Part shown: positions 42,669-51,955 of the stretch, piece after piece
How the letters are laid out: every line of letters starts with the position of its first letter
Position numbering within the stretch: position 1 is the first letter of the stretch
Assembly (NCBI GenBank): GCA_020637235.1
Contig: JACJWG010000001.1
Location: forward strand, 491,312-555,311
Direction: 5' to 3'
DNA: 64,000 nt
Source of the DNA: Acidimicrobiaceae bacterium
Lineage (GTDB): Bacteria > Actinomycetota > Acidimicrobiia > Acidimicrobiales > Ilumatobacteraceae
Position numbers and translations under genes: made by a program
Notes under the pieces: model-generated
The model's input: only the letters and a program-made list of their open reading frames with translations
Told to the model about the DNA's origin: nothing
Database searches by the model: none

Positions 42669-44077
42669 CCGAGCTGTGGCGCCGTCGAGCCGTCGATCTG
42701 GCGGCGATGCTCGCAGCCGGTGAGGTGTCGGCGCGCGAGGTGCTCGACGCCCATCTCGCGCGCATCGAGGCGGTCGACCCGACCGTCAACGCGATCGTCA
42801 CCCGGTCGTACGAGCGGGCCGCCGCCGATGCCGACCGCGCCGACGCGGCGCATGCCCGAGGCGAGTCGCTCGGGGCGTTGCACGGCCTGCCGATCGCGCA
42901 CAAGGACCTCGCCGACACCGCCGGCATCCGCACCACGATGGGTTCGCCGCTGCTGGCCGGCAACGTGCCCGAGCGCGACGCGCTGATGATCGCTCGCCTG
43001 CGGGCCGCCGGGTGCGTCACGCTCGGCAAGACCAACACCCCCGAGTTCGGCGCCGGGTCGCACACGTTCAACCCCGTGTTCGGAGTCACCCGCAACCCCC
43101 ACGACCCGAGGCGCTCCGCCGGTGGATCGAGCGGCGGCGCGGCAGCGGCGCTCGCCGCCGGGATGGTGCCGATCGCCGATGGCAGCGACCTCGGCGGGTC
43201 GCTCCGCAACCCGGCGTCGTTCTGCGGGGTGGTCGGACTGCGGCCGACGCCGGGCACCGTGCCGAGCTGGCCGTCGGCCGACCCGTGGGACCCGCTCGCG
43301 ACGGAGGGACCGATGGGACGCTGCGCGGCGGACGTGGCGCTGCTCCTCGGCGCGATGGCCGGCCCGCATCCGCAGGTGCCGATCCGTGGCGCGGAGGGCC
43401 CGTGGTCACCGCTCGAGCTCGACCCCGCGGGTCTGCGAGTGGCCTGGTCGCCTGACGCGGGTGGCCTGCCGGTGGCACGAGCGGTGCGCGACGCCCTCGT
43501 CGGTGTGCCCGATCGGCTCGCCGGCCACGGCTGCCGGGTCGAGGACGCCTTCCCCGACCTCGCGCACGCGAGCGCCACGTTCCAGACGTTGCGCGCCGTC
43601 GGGTTCGAACGCGGGCTCGGCCCGGTGTACGACCGCACGCCCGAACTGCTGAAGGACACCATCCGCTGGAACGTCGAGCTCGCCCGCTCGCTGCGCGCCG
43701 CCGACGTCGGCATCGCCCTTCGCGAGCGCGCGGCGCTGCAAGAGCGTGTGCGCCGCTTCTTCGACGACGTCGACCTGATCGCCCTGCCGACGGTGCAGGT
43801 GGTGCCGTTCCCGGTGGAGCTCGACTGGGTGCACGAGATCGAGGGCGTGCCGATGGAGAACTACCTCACGTGGATGCGGTCGTGCACCGACATCACCGTC
43901 ACCGGCTGTCCGGCCATCTCGGTGCCGGGCGGGTTCACGCCCGAGGGCCTCCCGGTGGGGGTGCAGCTCGTGGCCGCGCCAGGACGCGAGCTGCTGTTGT
44001 TGCAGGTGGCCCACGCGCTCGACGGAGACGGCGTGCTTGACTCTCCCGCAGGGGGAGACCGCATGCTGGTCGTGTGA
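42665..44077 (+). CDS. Amidase-signature family enzyme, possibly malonamidase-like
   Basis: The 470-residue protein carries the Ser-cisSer-Lys triad: Lys80 in AHKDLADT, the cis-Ser in GGSSGG (155-156) and the nucleophile Ser179 in SDLGGSLRNPA. C-terminal EGLPVGVQLVA is also typical. Amidase-signature enzymes cleave amides and some esters. Translational coupling to the MatB-like ligase suggests that its product is the acid activated by that enzyme. A general aryl- or peptide-amide role is possible. Its last codons contain the promoter of the MerR gene downstream, and its stop overlaps the MerR start. Confidence 0.86.
   Translation: MTELWRRRAVDLAAMLAAGEVSAREVLDAHLARIEAVDPTVNAIVTRSYERAAADADRADAAHARGESLGALHGLPIAHKDLADTAGIRTTMGSPLLAGNVPERDALMIARLRAAGCVTLGKTNTPEFGAGSHTFNPVFGVTRNPHDPRRSAGGSSGGAAAALAAGMVPIADGSDLGGSLRNPASFCGVVGLRPTPGTVPSWPSADPWDPLATEGPMGRCAADVALLLGAMAGPHPQVPIRGAEGPWSPLELDPAGLRVAWSPDAGGLPVARAVRDALVGVPDRLAGHGCRVEDAFPDLAHASATFQTLRAVGFERGLGPVYDRTPELLKDTIRWNVELARSLRAADVGIALRERAALQERVRRFFDDVDLIALPTVQVVPFPVELDWVHEIEGVPMENYLTWMRSCTDITVTGCPAISVPGGFTPEGLPVGVQLVAAPGRELLLLQVAHALDGDGVLDSPAGGDRMLVV
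44037..44067 (+). promoter_or_regulatory. merR promoter with 19-bp spacer and palindromic operator
   Basis: TTGACT (44037-44042) and CATGCT (44062-44067) are 19 nt apart, longer than the optimal 17, as in promoters activated by MerR proteins. TCTCCC-GCAGG-GGGAGA (44042-44058) is an inverted repeat between them. The -10 ends 6 nt before the GTG at 44074, so the message should start at or near the codon. All of this lies inside the end of the amidase gene. Confidence 0.8.
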
Positions 44078-44907
44078 GCGACCCCTTCCTGCGCATCGGC
44101 CCCTTCTCCCGGGCGAGCTCGCTGTCGGTGAAGGCGCTCCGGGCGTATCATGAGCAGGGCCTGCTCGTCCCGGCACTCGTGGATCCCGACACCGGCTACC
44201 GGGTGTACGGCGCCGAGCAGCTGTTCGACGCGGCGGTGCTGCGACGGCTGCGAGATCTCGACGTGCCGCTGCGTCAGGTGCACGAGGTGCTGTCGGCGCG
44301 CGATCCCGCGGTCACCGAGCGTGTGCTCGCCGAACACGCCCGCATCATGCAGTCCCGGCTCGCCGACACGCTGCGGATCATCGCCGAGTTGCAGCGCGGC
44401 CTCGACGCGCCGTCGGTGCACACGCCGGTGCACGTGCGTGTCGTGCCGGCCGAGCACGCGCTCGTCGTTCGCTCGCAGGTTCGCGTCGACGACTTCGGGG
44501 ACTTCCTCGGCGAGGCGTTCGAGCGCCTGTTCGCCGTCGCCGCTCGGCACGGGATCCGTCCGACCGGCGCGCCGGGCGGGCTCTACCCCCAACAGATCGA
44601 CGACGACGGCGTCGAGCAGGCAACGGCATTCGTGCCGATCGATCGTGCGGTCGCGATCGACGACCCGGTCGTGGCGCTCGGCGAGGTACCCGCCGGGCCC
44701 GTCGCCGTCGCCGTGCACGTCGGCACCTACGACGACGTGGGTGACACGTACCGGCTCCTCGGTCGGTGGGTCGCCATGCACACCACGCCGGCCGGCCGGC
44801 CGGTGTGCGAGCGCTACCTCGTCGGACCGCCCGCGCCGGTCGAGGAGTACCGCACCGAGATCCAGTGGCCGGTGACCGGTCACGTCCACGACAGGAGCAC
44901 CCCGTGA
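44074..44907 (+). CDS. MerR-family regulator with GyrI-like effector-binding domain
   Basis: The 277-residue protein begins with the MerR helix-turn-helix (FSRASSLSVKALRAYHEQGLLVPALVDPDTGYRVYGAEQL), followed by a short coiled dimerisation helix. A GyrI-like effector domain (about 115-277) with HTPVHVRVVPAEHALVVRSQV follows. It is the BmrR/TipAL layout: a ligand such as a hydrophobic drug binds the C-terminal domain and activates a promoter with a long spacer. Such a promoter lies right upstream and should be self-activated. The next gene is a VOC protein that overlaps it and could act on, or bind, the inducer. Confidence 0.9.
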   Translation: MSDPFLRIGPFSRASSLSVKALRAYHEQGLLVPALVDPDTGYRVYGAEQLFDAAVLRRLRDLDVPLRQVHEVLSARDPAVTERVLAEHARIMQSRLADTLRIIAELQRGLDAPSVHTPVHVRVVPAEHALVVRSQVRVDDFGDFLGEAFERLFAVAARHGIRPTGAPGGLYPQQIDDDGVEQATAFVPIDRAVAIDDPVVALGEVPAGPVAVAVHVGTYDDVGDTYRLLGRWVAMHTTPAGRPVCERYLVGPPAPVEEYRTEIQWPVTGHVHDRSTP

Positions 44908-45263
44908 CACTCACCGTCGGACACATCACCTTCGACTGCCACGACGCGGCGGCACTGGCCGGCTTCTGGTCGGCTGCGCTCGGACGACCCGTCGACGACG
45001 GGGCCCAGCCGTTCTTCGCGAGCATCGGCTACCCGGCCGCCCCCGGACAGCCCGCCTGGCTGTTCCTCGGCGTGCCCGAGGGCAAGTCGGCCAAGAACCG
45101 CATGCACCTCGACCTCGTCGCCGATGCCGCGTCGGGTGGTCGTGAGGCCGAGGTCGACCGACTGGTCGCCCTCGGTGCCACCCGGCTCGGCGACCACGAC
45201 GAGTGGGGCCACCGCTGGACGGTGATGTGTGATCCCGAGGGCAACGAGTTCTGCGTCGCCTAG
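44904..45263 (+). CDS. VOC (glyoxalase/bleomycin-resistance-like) protein
   Basis: This 119-residue protein has paired beta-alpha-beta-beta-beta modules with VGHITFDCHDAAALAGFWSAALGRPVDD at the start and WTVMCDPEGNEFCVA at the end, the usual VOC signature. Candidate metal ligands are His7 in GHITFD, His in KNRMHLDL, and Glu in PEGNEF. The GTG start is set by AGGAG (44893-44897), six bases upstream, and overlaps the MerR stop. Known activities include glyoxalase, dioxygenase and drug sequestration; coupling to a drug-type MerR regulator favours detoxification or sequestration. Confidence 0.88.
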   Translation: MTLTVGHITFDCHDAAALAGFWSAALGRPVDDGAQPFFASIGYPAAPGQPAWLFLGVPEGKSAKNRMHLDLVADAASGGREAEVDRLVALGATRLGDHDEWGHRWTVMCDPEGNEFCVA

Positions 45264-45274
45264 CGGTGGCGCCG

Positions 45275-45280
45275 TAACCT
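45275..45280 (+). promoter_or_regulatory. -10 box TAACCT
   Basis: TAACCT ends 6 nt before the ATG at 45287 in the 23-base gap after the VOC gene. Confidence 0.6.
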
Positions 45281-45286
45281 CGTCGC

Positions 45287-45610
45287 ATGTCGATCGAGGT
45301 GCCGGTTCCGGAGCTGGGTGACACGTTGGCGCACTATCCGTGGGGCTTCCTCGTCACGGTACGAGACGACGGTCGGGCGCAGAGCGTGGGCGTACCGACC
45401 ATGTGGGCCGACGGTGTCCTGCACGCCGAGGTGGGACACAGCACGGCCGCGAACATGTGCGCTCGCCCGAACGTCACGCTCGCGTTCCCGGGCACGAGCG
45501 GTGAGGTGTACAGCCTGATCGTCGACGGCGACGCGACGGTGTCGGGCAACGCCTGTGTGATCACCCCGACCCGTGCGGTGCTGCACCGCGCGGCGCTGGG
45601 CCGCACCTGA
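45287..45610 (+). CDS. Short PPOX/split-barrel flavin-binding protein
   Basis: The 107-residue protein is a short split barrel: ELGDTLAHYPWGFLVTVRDDGRAQSVGVPTMW, then STAANMCARPNVTLAFPGTSGEVYSLIVDGDATVSGNACVITPTRAVLH. Tyr-Ser-Leu-Ile-Val-Asp-Gly matches the FMN-binding region in this group. Family members bind FMN or F420. It has its own promoter and is convergent with the SDR gene 27 bases beyond. Cofactor and substrate are unknown. Confidence 0.8.
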   Translation: MSIEVPVPELGDTLAHYPWGFLVTVRDDGRAQSVGVPTMWADGVLHAEVGHSTAANMCARPNVTLAFPGTSGEVYSLIVDGDATVSGNACVITPTRAVLHRAALGRT

Positions 45611-45637
45611 GGTGCGGCGACCGCTGATCGGACGGCG

Positions 45638-46546
45638 TCAGGTCCGCAGGTCGACGCCGAAGCCCCGCCGGAACGCCTCGTAGTAGTCGTCGTCGTCCTC
45701 GATCGCACCGAGCGCCACCCAGTCCTCGTCCGACATCGCCGCTCGGCCGGCGATGATCTGGTCGGCGCCCCAGCTGATCGCGTACCGGAGCTTCGGCTCG
45801 TCGGTGGTGATCGCGTGGTGGATCACCGCAGCCACCTCGAACGGATCGGTCGCACCGGCGATGCCCGCCGCGTAGAACTGGAACATCCGCCGGTAGGCAG
45901 CGTCGTACGCGCCGGTCTGGTTGGGGGCATCGATGTTCTTCGCGAAGATCGCACTCTTCGTCACCCCCGGCTCGACGATCGCGACGCGCACCCCGAACGG
46001 CGCGACCTCCTGGGCGAGTCCCTCGCTCAGCCCCTCGAAGGCCCACTTCGAGGCCACGTACGACGTCTGGGCCAGCGCAGCGAGGCGGCCCGTGACCGAC
46101 GTGATGTTGACGATCGCGCCGCGGCGACGCGCTCGCATGCCGGGCAGCACCTGCTGGAGACAGCGCACACCACCGCACAGGTTGACGTTCATCACCTCGA
46201 GGTACGTGCTGGTGGGGCACTCCTCGGCCACGGCGTTGCCGCCGACGCCGGCGTTGTTCACGAGCACGTCGACGACGCCGTCGGTGGCGCCGAGGATCTC
46301 GGCGAATCCGGCGCGCACGGAGTCGTCGTCGGCGATGTCGAGCTCGACCAGCTGGACGTTCACCCCGGCGTCGGCAGCCATGGCCTCGAGCTTGCCGGCC
46401 TTCGACCGGCTGCGTACCGTGCCGAAGACCGTGTGACCCTGCGCGGCGAGGTGGATCGCCGTCGCCCGGCCGATGCCGCTGTTGGCCCCGGTGACGACCG
46501 AGACGGCGGGACCGAGGATGGGTGTGGAGACCGCGGGCGTGCTCAT
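45638..46546 (-). CDS. Short-chain dehydrogenase/reductase
   Basis: The 302-residue protein has the Rossmann loop TGANSGIG (19-26), the NNAG motif (DVLVNNAGVGG), a catalytic Ser in NITSVTG and the Tyr/Lys pair in TSYVASKWA. Asn in the helix alpha-4 (MNVNLCGG) completes the tetrad. An acidic, C-terminal extension of some 50 residues follows. Classical SDR enzymes oxidise alcohols or reduce ketones with NAD(P). A -10 box (TACCAT) ends 8 nt before its ATG. No neighbour shows what the substrate is. Confidence 0.92.
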   Translation of the reverse strand: MSTPAVSTPILGPAVSVVTGANSGIGRATAIHLAAQGHTVFGTVRSRSKAGKLEAMAADAGVNVQLVELDIADDDSVRAGFAEILGATDGVVDVLVNNAGVGGNAVAEECPTSTYLEVMNVNLCGGVRCLQQVLPGMRARRRGAIVNITSVTGRLAALAQTSYVASKWAFEGLSEGLAQEVAPFGVRVAIVEPGVTKSAIFAKNIDAPNQTGAYDAAYRRMFQFYAAGIAGATDPFEVAAVIHHAITTDEPKLRYAISWGADQIIAGRAAMSDEDWVALGAIEDDDDYYEAFRRGFGVDLRT

Positions 46547-46554
46547 GGGGTGCG

Positions 46555-46560
46555 ATGGTA
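46555..46560 (-). promoter_or_regulatory. -10 box TACCAT for the SDR gene
   Basis: TACCAT on the minus strand ends 8 nt before the ATG at 46546. Confidence 0.55.
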
Positions 46561-46591
46561 CGGCACCCCACGAACACGGTCGCCCACGAGC

Positions 46592-47101
46592 TCAGCTCGC
46601 CATCGGCTGCCAGTCCTCGAACCAGATCGGGTCCGGATCGCAGGCGATCGCCAGGCTCTGCACCCGTTCCGGCCCGGCGAGGATGACGTCGAGCAGCTGG
46701 ATCCCCTGCAGCATGTGCAACCGCCGCAGCGCGAAGTACCCGTCGCGATGATGGTCGGGGGGCGGGCCGTCCTCGGGCTGCACGGCCGTCACGATCGACA
46801 GCGTCTGGCAGAAGTCGACCTCGAGTCCGGGCACGTCGCAGGAACCCACGAGCACCCCGACCGGCGGCGGGGGATCGACGAGCATCGCGGTCACCCGCCG
46901 CTGCTCGTCGAGCAGGACGAGCACTTCGCGATCCGCGTCCCAGTCGACGAGCTCGAACGCGAGGGAGGCGGCGTCGCCGAACGACGCGATGACGAGCGGG
47001 TCGTCCGCCGTGGGGAGCCACACCCGGAACTCCTGGGTGTCGTACTCGAGGTGCAGCGCGCTGCGGCGCGAGCGCGGGCGCGCATGGCGGTGAACGGACA
47101 T
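46592..47101 (-). CDS. Hypothetical protein
   Basis: I do not recognise this 169-residue protein. After a basic start (HRHARPRSRRS) it alternates predicted beta-strands and loops: LHLEYDTQEFRVWLPTADD, VLVLLDEQRRVTAMLVDP, VGVLVGSCDVPGLEVDF. Acidic residues are common. No signal sequence or membrane helix is seen. The start is supported by GGAGGA just upstream, making it one of the few genes here with a clear ribosome-binding site. It follows the glutathione peroxidase gene by 85 bases on the same strand, so co-transcription is possible. Function is unknown. Confidence 0.7.
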   Translation of the reverse strand: MSVHRHARPRSRRSALHLEYDTQEFRVWLPTADDPLVIASFGDAASLAFELVDWDADREVLVLLDEQRRVTAMLVDPPPPVGVLVGSCDVPGLEVDFCQTLSIVTAVQPEDGPPPDHHRDGYFALRRLHMLQGIQLLDVILAGPERVQSLAIACDPDPIWFEDWQPMAS

Positions 47102-47186
47102 GAGTCCTCCGAACGGACGTGGAGGCGCGCCGAGTGACGGCGCACCGGTCGGGTTCGGGGGAACGCGGGTGCCGGAGGCTACGGCC

Positions 47187-47654
47187 TCAGAGGAGCGCTT
47201 GCACCTTCGGCGCGATGTCCTCCGGCGTCGTCATCGGGCTGAACCGTTCGACGACGTTGCCGTCGCGGTCGAGCAGGAACTTCTCGAAGTTCCACTGGAT
47301 GTCGGCACCGCCGGTCTGCTCACGCAACCAGGCGTAGAGCTCGCAGGCATCGGGCCCGTTGACCTCGATCTTGCTGAACATCGGGAAGGTGGCGTCGTAC
47401 TTCGACGTCGCGAACTCGAGGATCTCGGCGTCGGAGCCGGGCTCCTGCGCACCGAACTGGTTGCACGGGAAGGCCAGCACCGAGAAGCCCTGGTCCTTCA
47501 GATCTTCGTGGAGCGTACGCAGACCTGCGTACTGAGGCGTGAGGCCTCAAGCGCTCGCGACGTTGACGACGAGCAACACCTTGCCGCGGAAGTCGCCGAG
47601 CGACACGTCGTCACCGGTGATCGACCGCATGGTCAGGTCGTGGATGTGTGCCAT
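47187..47654 (-). CDS. Selenocysteine-containing glutathione peroxidase (in-frame TGA at codon 36)
   Basis: Read through the TGA at 47547-47549, the frame from ATG 47654 encodes 155 residues, the normal GPx length. Before the TGA it reads GKVLLVVNVASA, and after it GLTPQYAGLRTLHEDL, so the TGA falls exactly on the peroxidatic residue of NVASx(C/U)GLT. The rest of the tetrad is Gln70 (FGAQEP), Trp121 and Asn122 (WNFEKFLL). All conserved blocks are intact in one frame, and no other stop or shift occurs. A SECIS-like hairpin follows the TGA. The enzyme should reduce peroxides using selenocysteine. Automatic callers would report two fragments or a pseudogene. A -10 box (TAACCT) ends 8 nt before the ATG. 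Confidence 0.9.
47515..47549 (-). promoter_or_regulatory. SECIS-like hairpin after the UGA of the glutathione peroxidase gene
   Basis: After UGA and a 14-nt stretch the mRNA can form GUACGCA-GGUC-UGCGUAC (47515-47532), a perfect 7-bp stem with a 4-nt loop. The apical ten bases GCAGGUCUGC are the same as in the E. coli fdhF SECIS, where the loop G and U are read by SelB. The distance from UGA (18 nt to GCAGGUCUGC, against 15 in fdhF) is within the range known for bacterial SECIS elements. Confidence 0.85.
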
Positions 47655-47665
47655 GTCGGGGGAGG

Positions 47666-50029
<2,364 letters not shown>

Positions 50030-50035
50030 GCGCCG

Positions 50036-50041
50036 ACGGTA
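50036..50041 (-). promoter_or_regulatory. -10 box TACCGT for the P-type ATPase gene
   Basis: TACCGT on the minus strand ends 6 nt before the ATG at 50029. Confidence 0.6.
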
Positions 50042-50124
50042 CCCGACCGGGTGGAGATCTCACACGAGGCCGCCTCGTGCGGCTCGACCCGATGCCGGGC
50101 GGGCGTTCCGACCAGACTTCGCAC

Positions 50125-51906
50125 ATGGGGACCCTCACCTTCGATCCGGACGCCCTTCGCGAGAAGTACCGCGAAGAGCGTGACCGCCGGTTGCGCGCCG
50201 ACGGCAACGAGCAGTACGTCGAGGTGGCCGGGCAGTACGCCCACTACCTCGACGACCCGTACGTCGAGCGTGTGGAACGAGGCCCGCTGTTCGACGAGAT
50301 CGACGTGGCGGTGATCGGGGGCGGGTTCGGTGGCCTGCTCGCCGGAGCCCGGCTGCGCGAAGCGGGTGTCGAGAGCCTGCGGATGATCGAGAAGGGCGGC
50401 GACTTCGGCGGCACGTGGTACTGGAACCGCTATCCGGGCGCCGCGTGCGACATCGAGTCGTACATCTATCTGCCGTTGCTCGAAGAGGTCGGGTACATGC
50501 CGAAGGAGAAGTACTCCAAGGCACCCGAGATCCTCGAGCACAGCCGCGCGATCGGGCGTCACTTCGACCTGTACCGCGACGCGCTGTTCCAGACCGAGGT
50601 CACCGAGCTGCGCTGGGACGACCGTGACAGCAGATGGGTGATCACCACCAACCGGGGTGACGCGATGCGCGCCCGGTTCGTGGTGATGGCCAACGGCCCG
50701 CTCCACCGACCGAAGCTGCCCGGCATCCCCGGCATCGACAGCTATCAGGGCCACACGTTCCACACGAGCCGCTGGGACTACGACTACACCGGCGGGTCGT
50801 CGGAGGGTGGCCTCACGAAGCTCGCCGACAAGCGGGTCGGCATCATCGGCACCGGTGCCACGGCCGTGCAGTGCGTGCCCCACCTCGGTGCGCATGCGAA
50901 GGAGTTGTTCGTGTTCCAGCGCACGCCGTCGTCGATCGACGTGCGCGCCAACCGCCCCACCGATCCCGAGTGGGCGGCATCGCTCGAGCCCGGCTGGCAG
51001 CGCCGCCGGATGGAGAACTTCAACAACCTGGTGTCGGGCGTGTTCGAACCCGAGGACCTGGTGAACGACGGCTGGACCGACATCATCGGCAAGTTGTTGT
51101 TGATGATGCGTCGCGGTGCGATCGCCGAGGGCACCGACCCCACCGAGGCCGTCGAACTGGCCGACTTCGAGAAGATGGAGTCGATCCGGGCCCGGGTCGA
51201 GACCATCGTCAACGACCCCAACACCGCCGAGGCGCTGAAGCCGTACTACCGCCAGTTCTGCAAGCGGCCGTGCTTCCACGACGAGTACCTCGACACGTTC
51301 AACCGCCCCAACGTCACGCTGGTCGACACCCGGGGCCAGGGGGTGGAGGCGATCACCGAGCGGGGCATCGTGGCGAACGGCGTCGAGTACGAACTCGACT
51401 GCATCATCTTCGCGACGGGCTTCGAGGTGGGCACCGAGTACACCCGTCGTTCCGGCTACGAGCTCGTCGGTCGCGACGGGATCACCCTCACCGAGAAGTG
51501 GGCCGACGGCGCGTGCACGCTGCACGGCATGTTCAGCCGCGGCTTCCCCAACTGCTTCATCCTGAGCAACATCCAGTCCGGCTTCACGGCGAACTTCCCG
51601 CACATGATCGACGAGCAGGCACGGCACTGCGCCTACGTGCTCGACCGCGCGCTGGCCGACGGGGTGCGGGTGGTGGAGCCGACGGAGGAGGCCGAGCAGG
51701 CGTGGGTCGACGAGATCGTCCGTCTGGCGGTCACCAACATCCGCTTCCTCGAGGCGTGCACGCCGGGCTACTACAACAACGAGGGCAAGCCCGGGGAACG
51801 AAGCCTGCGCAACGGCAGCTACGGCGCCGGCGCGATCGCCTTCATCAAGGTGCTCGAACAGTGGCGCGAGGAGGGTTCGCTGGCGGGTCTCGAACTGATC
51901 CCCTGA
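50125..51906 (+). CDS. Flavin-containing monooxygenase, Baeyer-Villiger type
   Basis: The 593-residue protein has a first FAD Rossmann motif VIGGGFGGLLAGARLREAG (about 63-81), GGDFGGTWYWNRYPGAACDIES as in Baeyer-Villiger monooxygenases, the fingerprint YQGHTFHTSRWDYD, and a second dinucleotide site GIIGTGATAVQCVPHL for NADPH. An N-terminal extension of about 55 residues (LREKYREERDRRLRADGNEQYVEV) resembles that in cyclic-ketone monooxygenases such as PAMO-like enzymes. ATGF is present as FATGFEVGTEY. The enzyme should insert oxygen next to a ketone. The ATG at 50125 is used; a CAGACT hexamer ends 6 nt upstream, a weak -10 match. Confidence 0.9.
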   Translation: MGTLTFDPDALREKYREERDRRLRADGNEQYVEVAGQYAHYLDDPYVERVERGPLFDEIDVAVIGGGFGGLLAGARLREAGVESLRMIEKGGDFGGTWYWNRYPGAACDIESYIYLPLLEEVGYMPKEKYSKAPEILEHSRAIGRHFDLYRDALFQTEVTELRWDDRDSRWVITTNRGDAMRARFVVMANGPLHRPKLPGIPGIDSYQGHTFHTSRWDYDYTGGSSEGGLTKLADKRVGIIGTGATAVQCVPHLGAHAKELFVFQRTPSSIDVRANRPTDPEWAASLEPGWQRRRMENFNNLVSGVFEPEDLVNDGWTDIIGKLLLMMRRGAIAEGTDPTEAVELADFEKMESIRARVETIVNDPNTAEALKPYYRQFCKRPCFHDEYLDTFNRPNVTLVDTRGQGVEAITERGIVANGVEYELDCIIFATGFEVGTEYTRRSGYELVGRDGITLTEKWADGACTLHGMFSRGFPNCFILSNIQSGFTANFPHMIDEQARHCAYVLDRALADGVRVVEPTEEAEQAWVDEIVRLAVTNIRFLEACTPGYYNNEGKPGERSLRNGSYGAGAIAFIKVLEQWREEGSLAGLELIP

Positions 51907-51941
51907 CCCCGCTCACCCGCGCGTTCGAGACGGTCGCGCAC

Positions 51942-51947
51942 TACGGT
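51942..51947 (+). promoter_or_regulatory. -10 box TACGGT
   Basis: TACGGT ends 8 nt before the GTG at 51956 of the solute-binding lipoprotein gene. Confidence 0.58.
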
Positions 51948-51955
51948 CGCGGCCC

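Noticed and set aside
47187..47654. Glutathione peroxidase as a pseudogene or two separate genes
   Set aside because: The single stop is TGA at the catalytic position, both parts are in one frame, all other active-site residues are present, and a SECIS-like hairpin follows.
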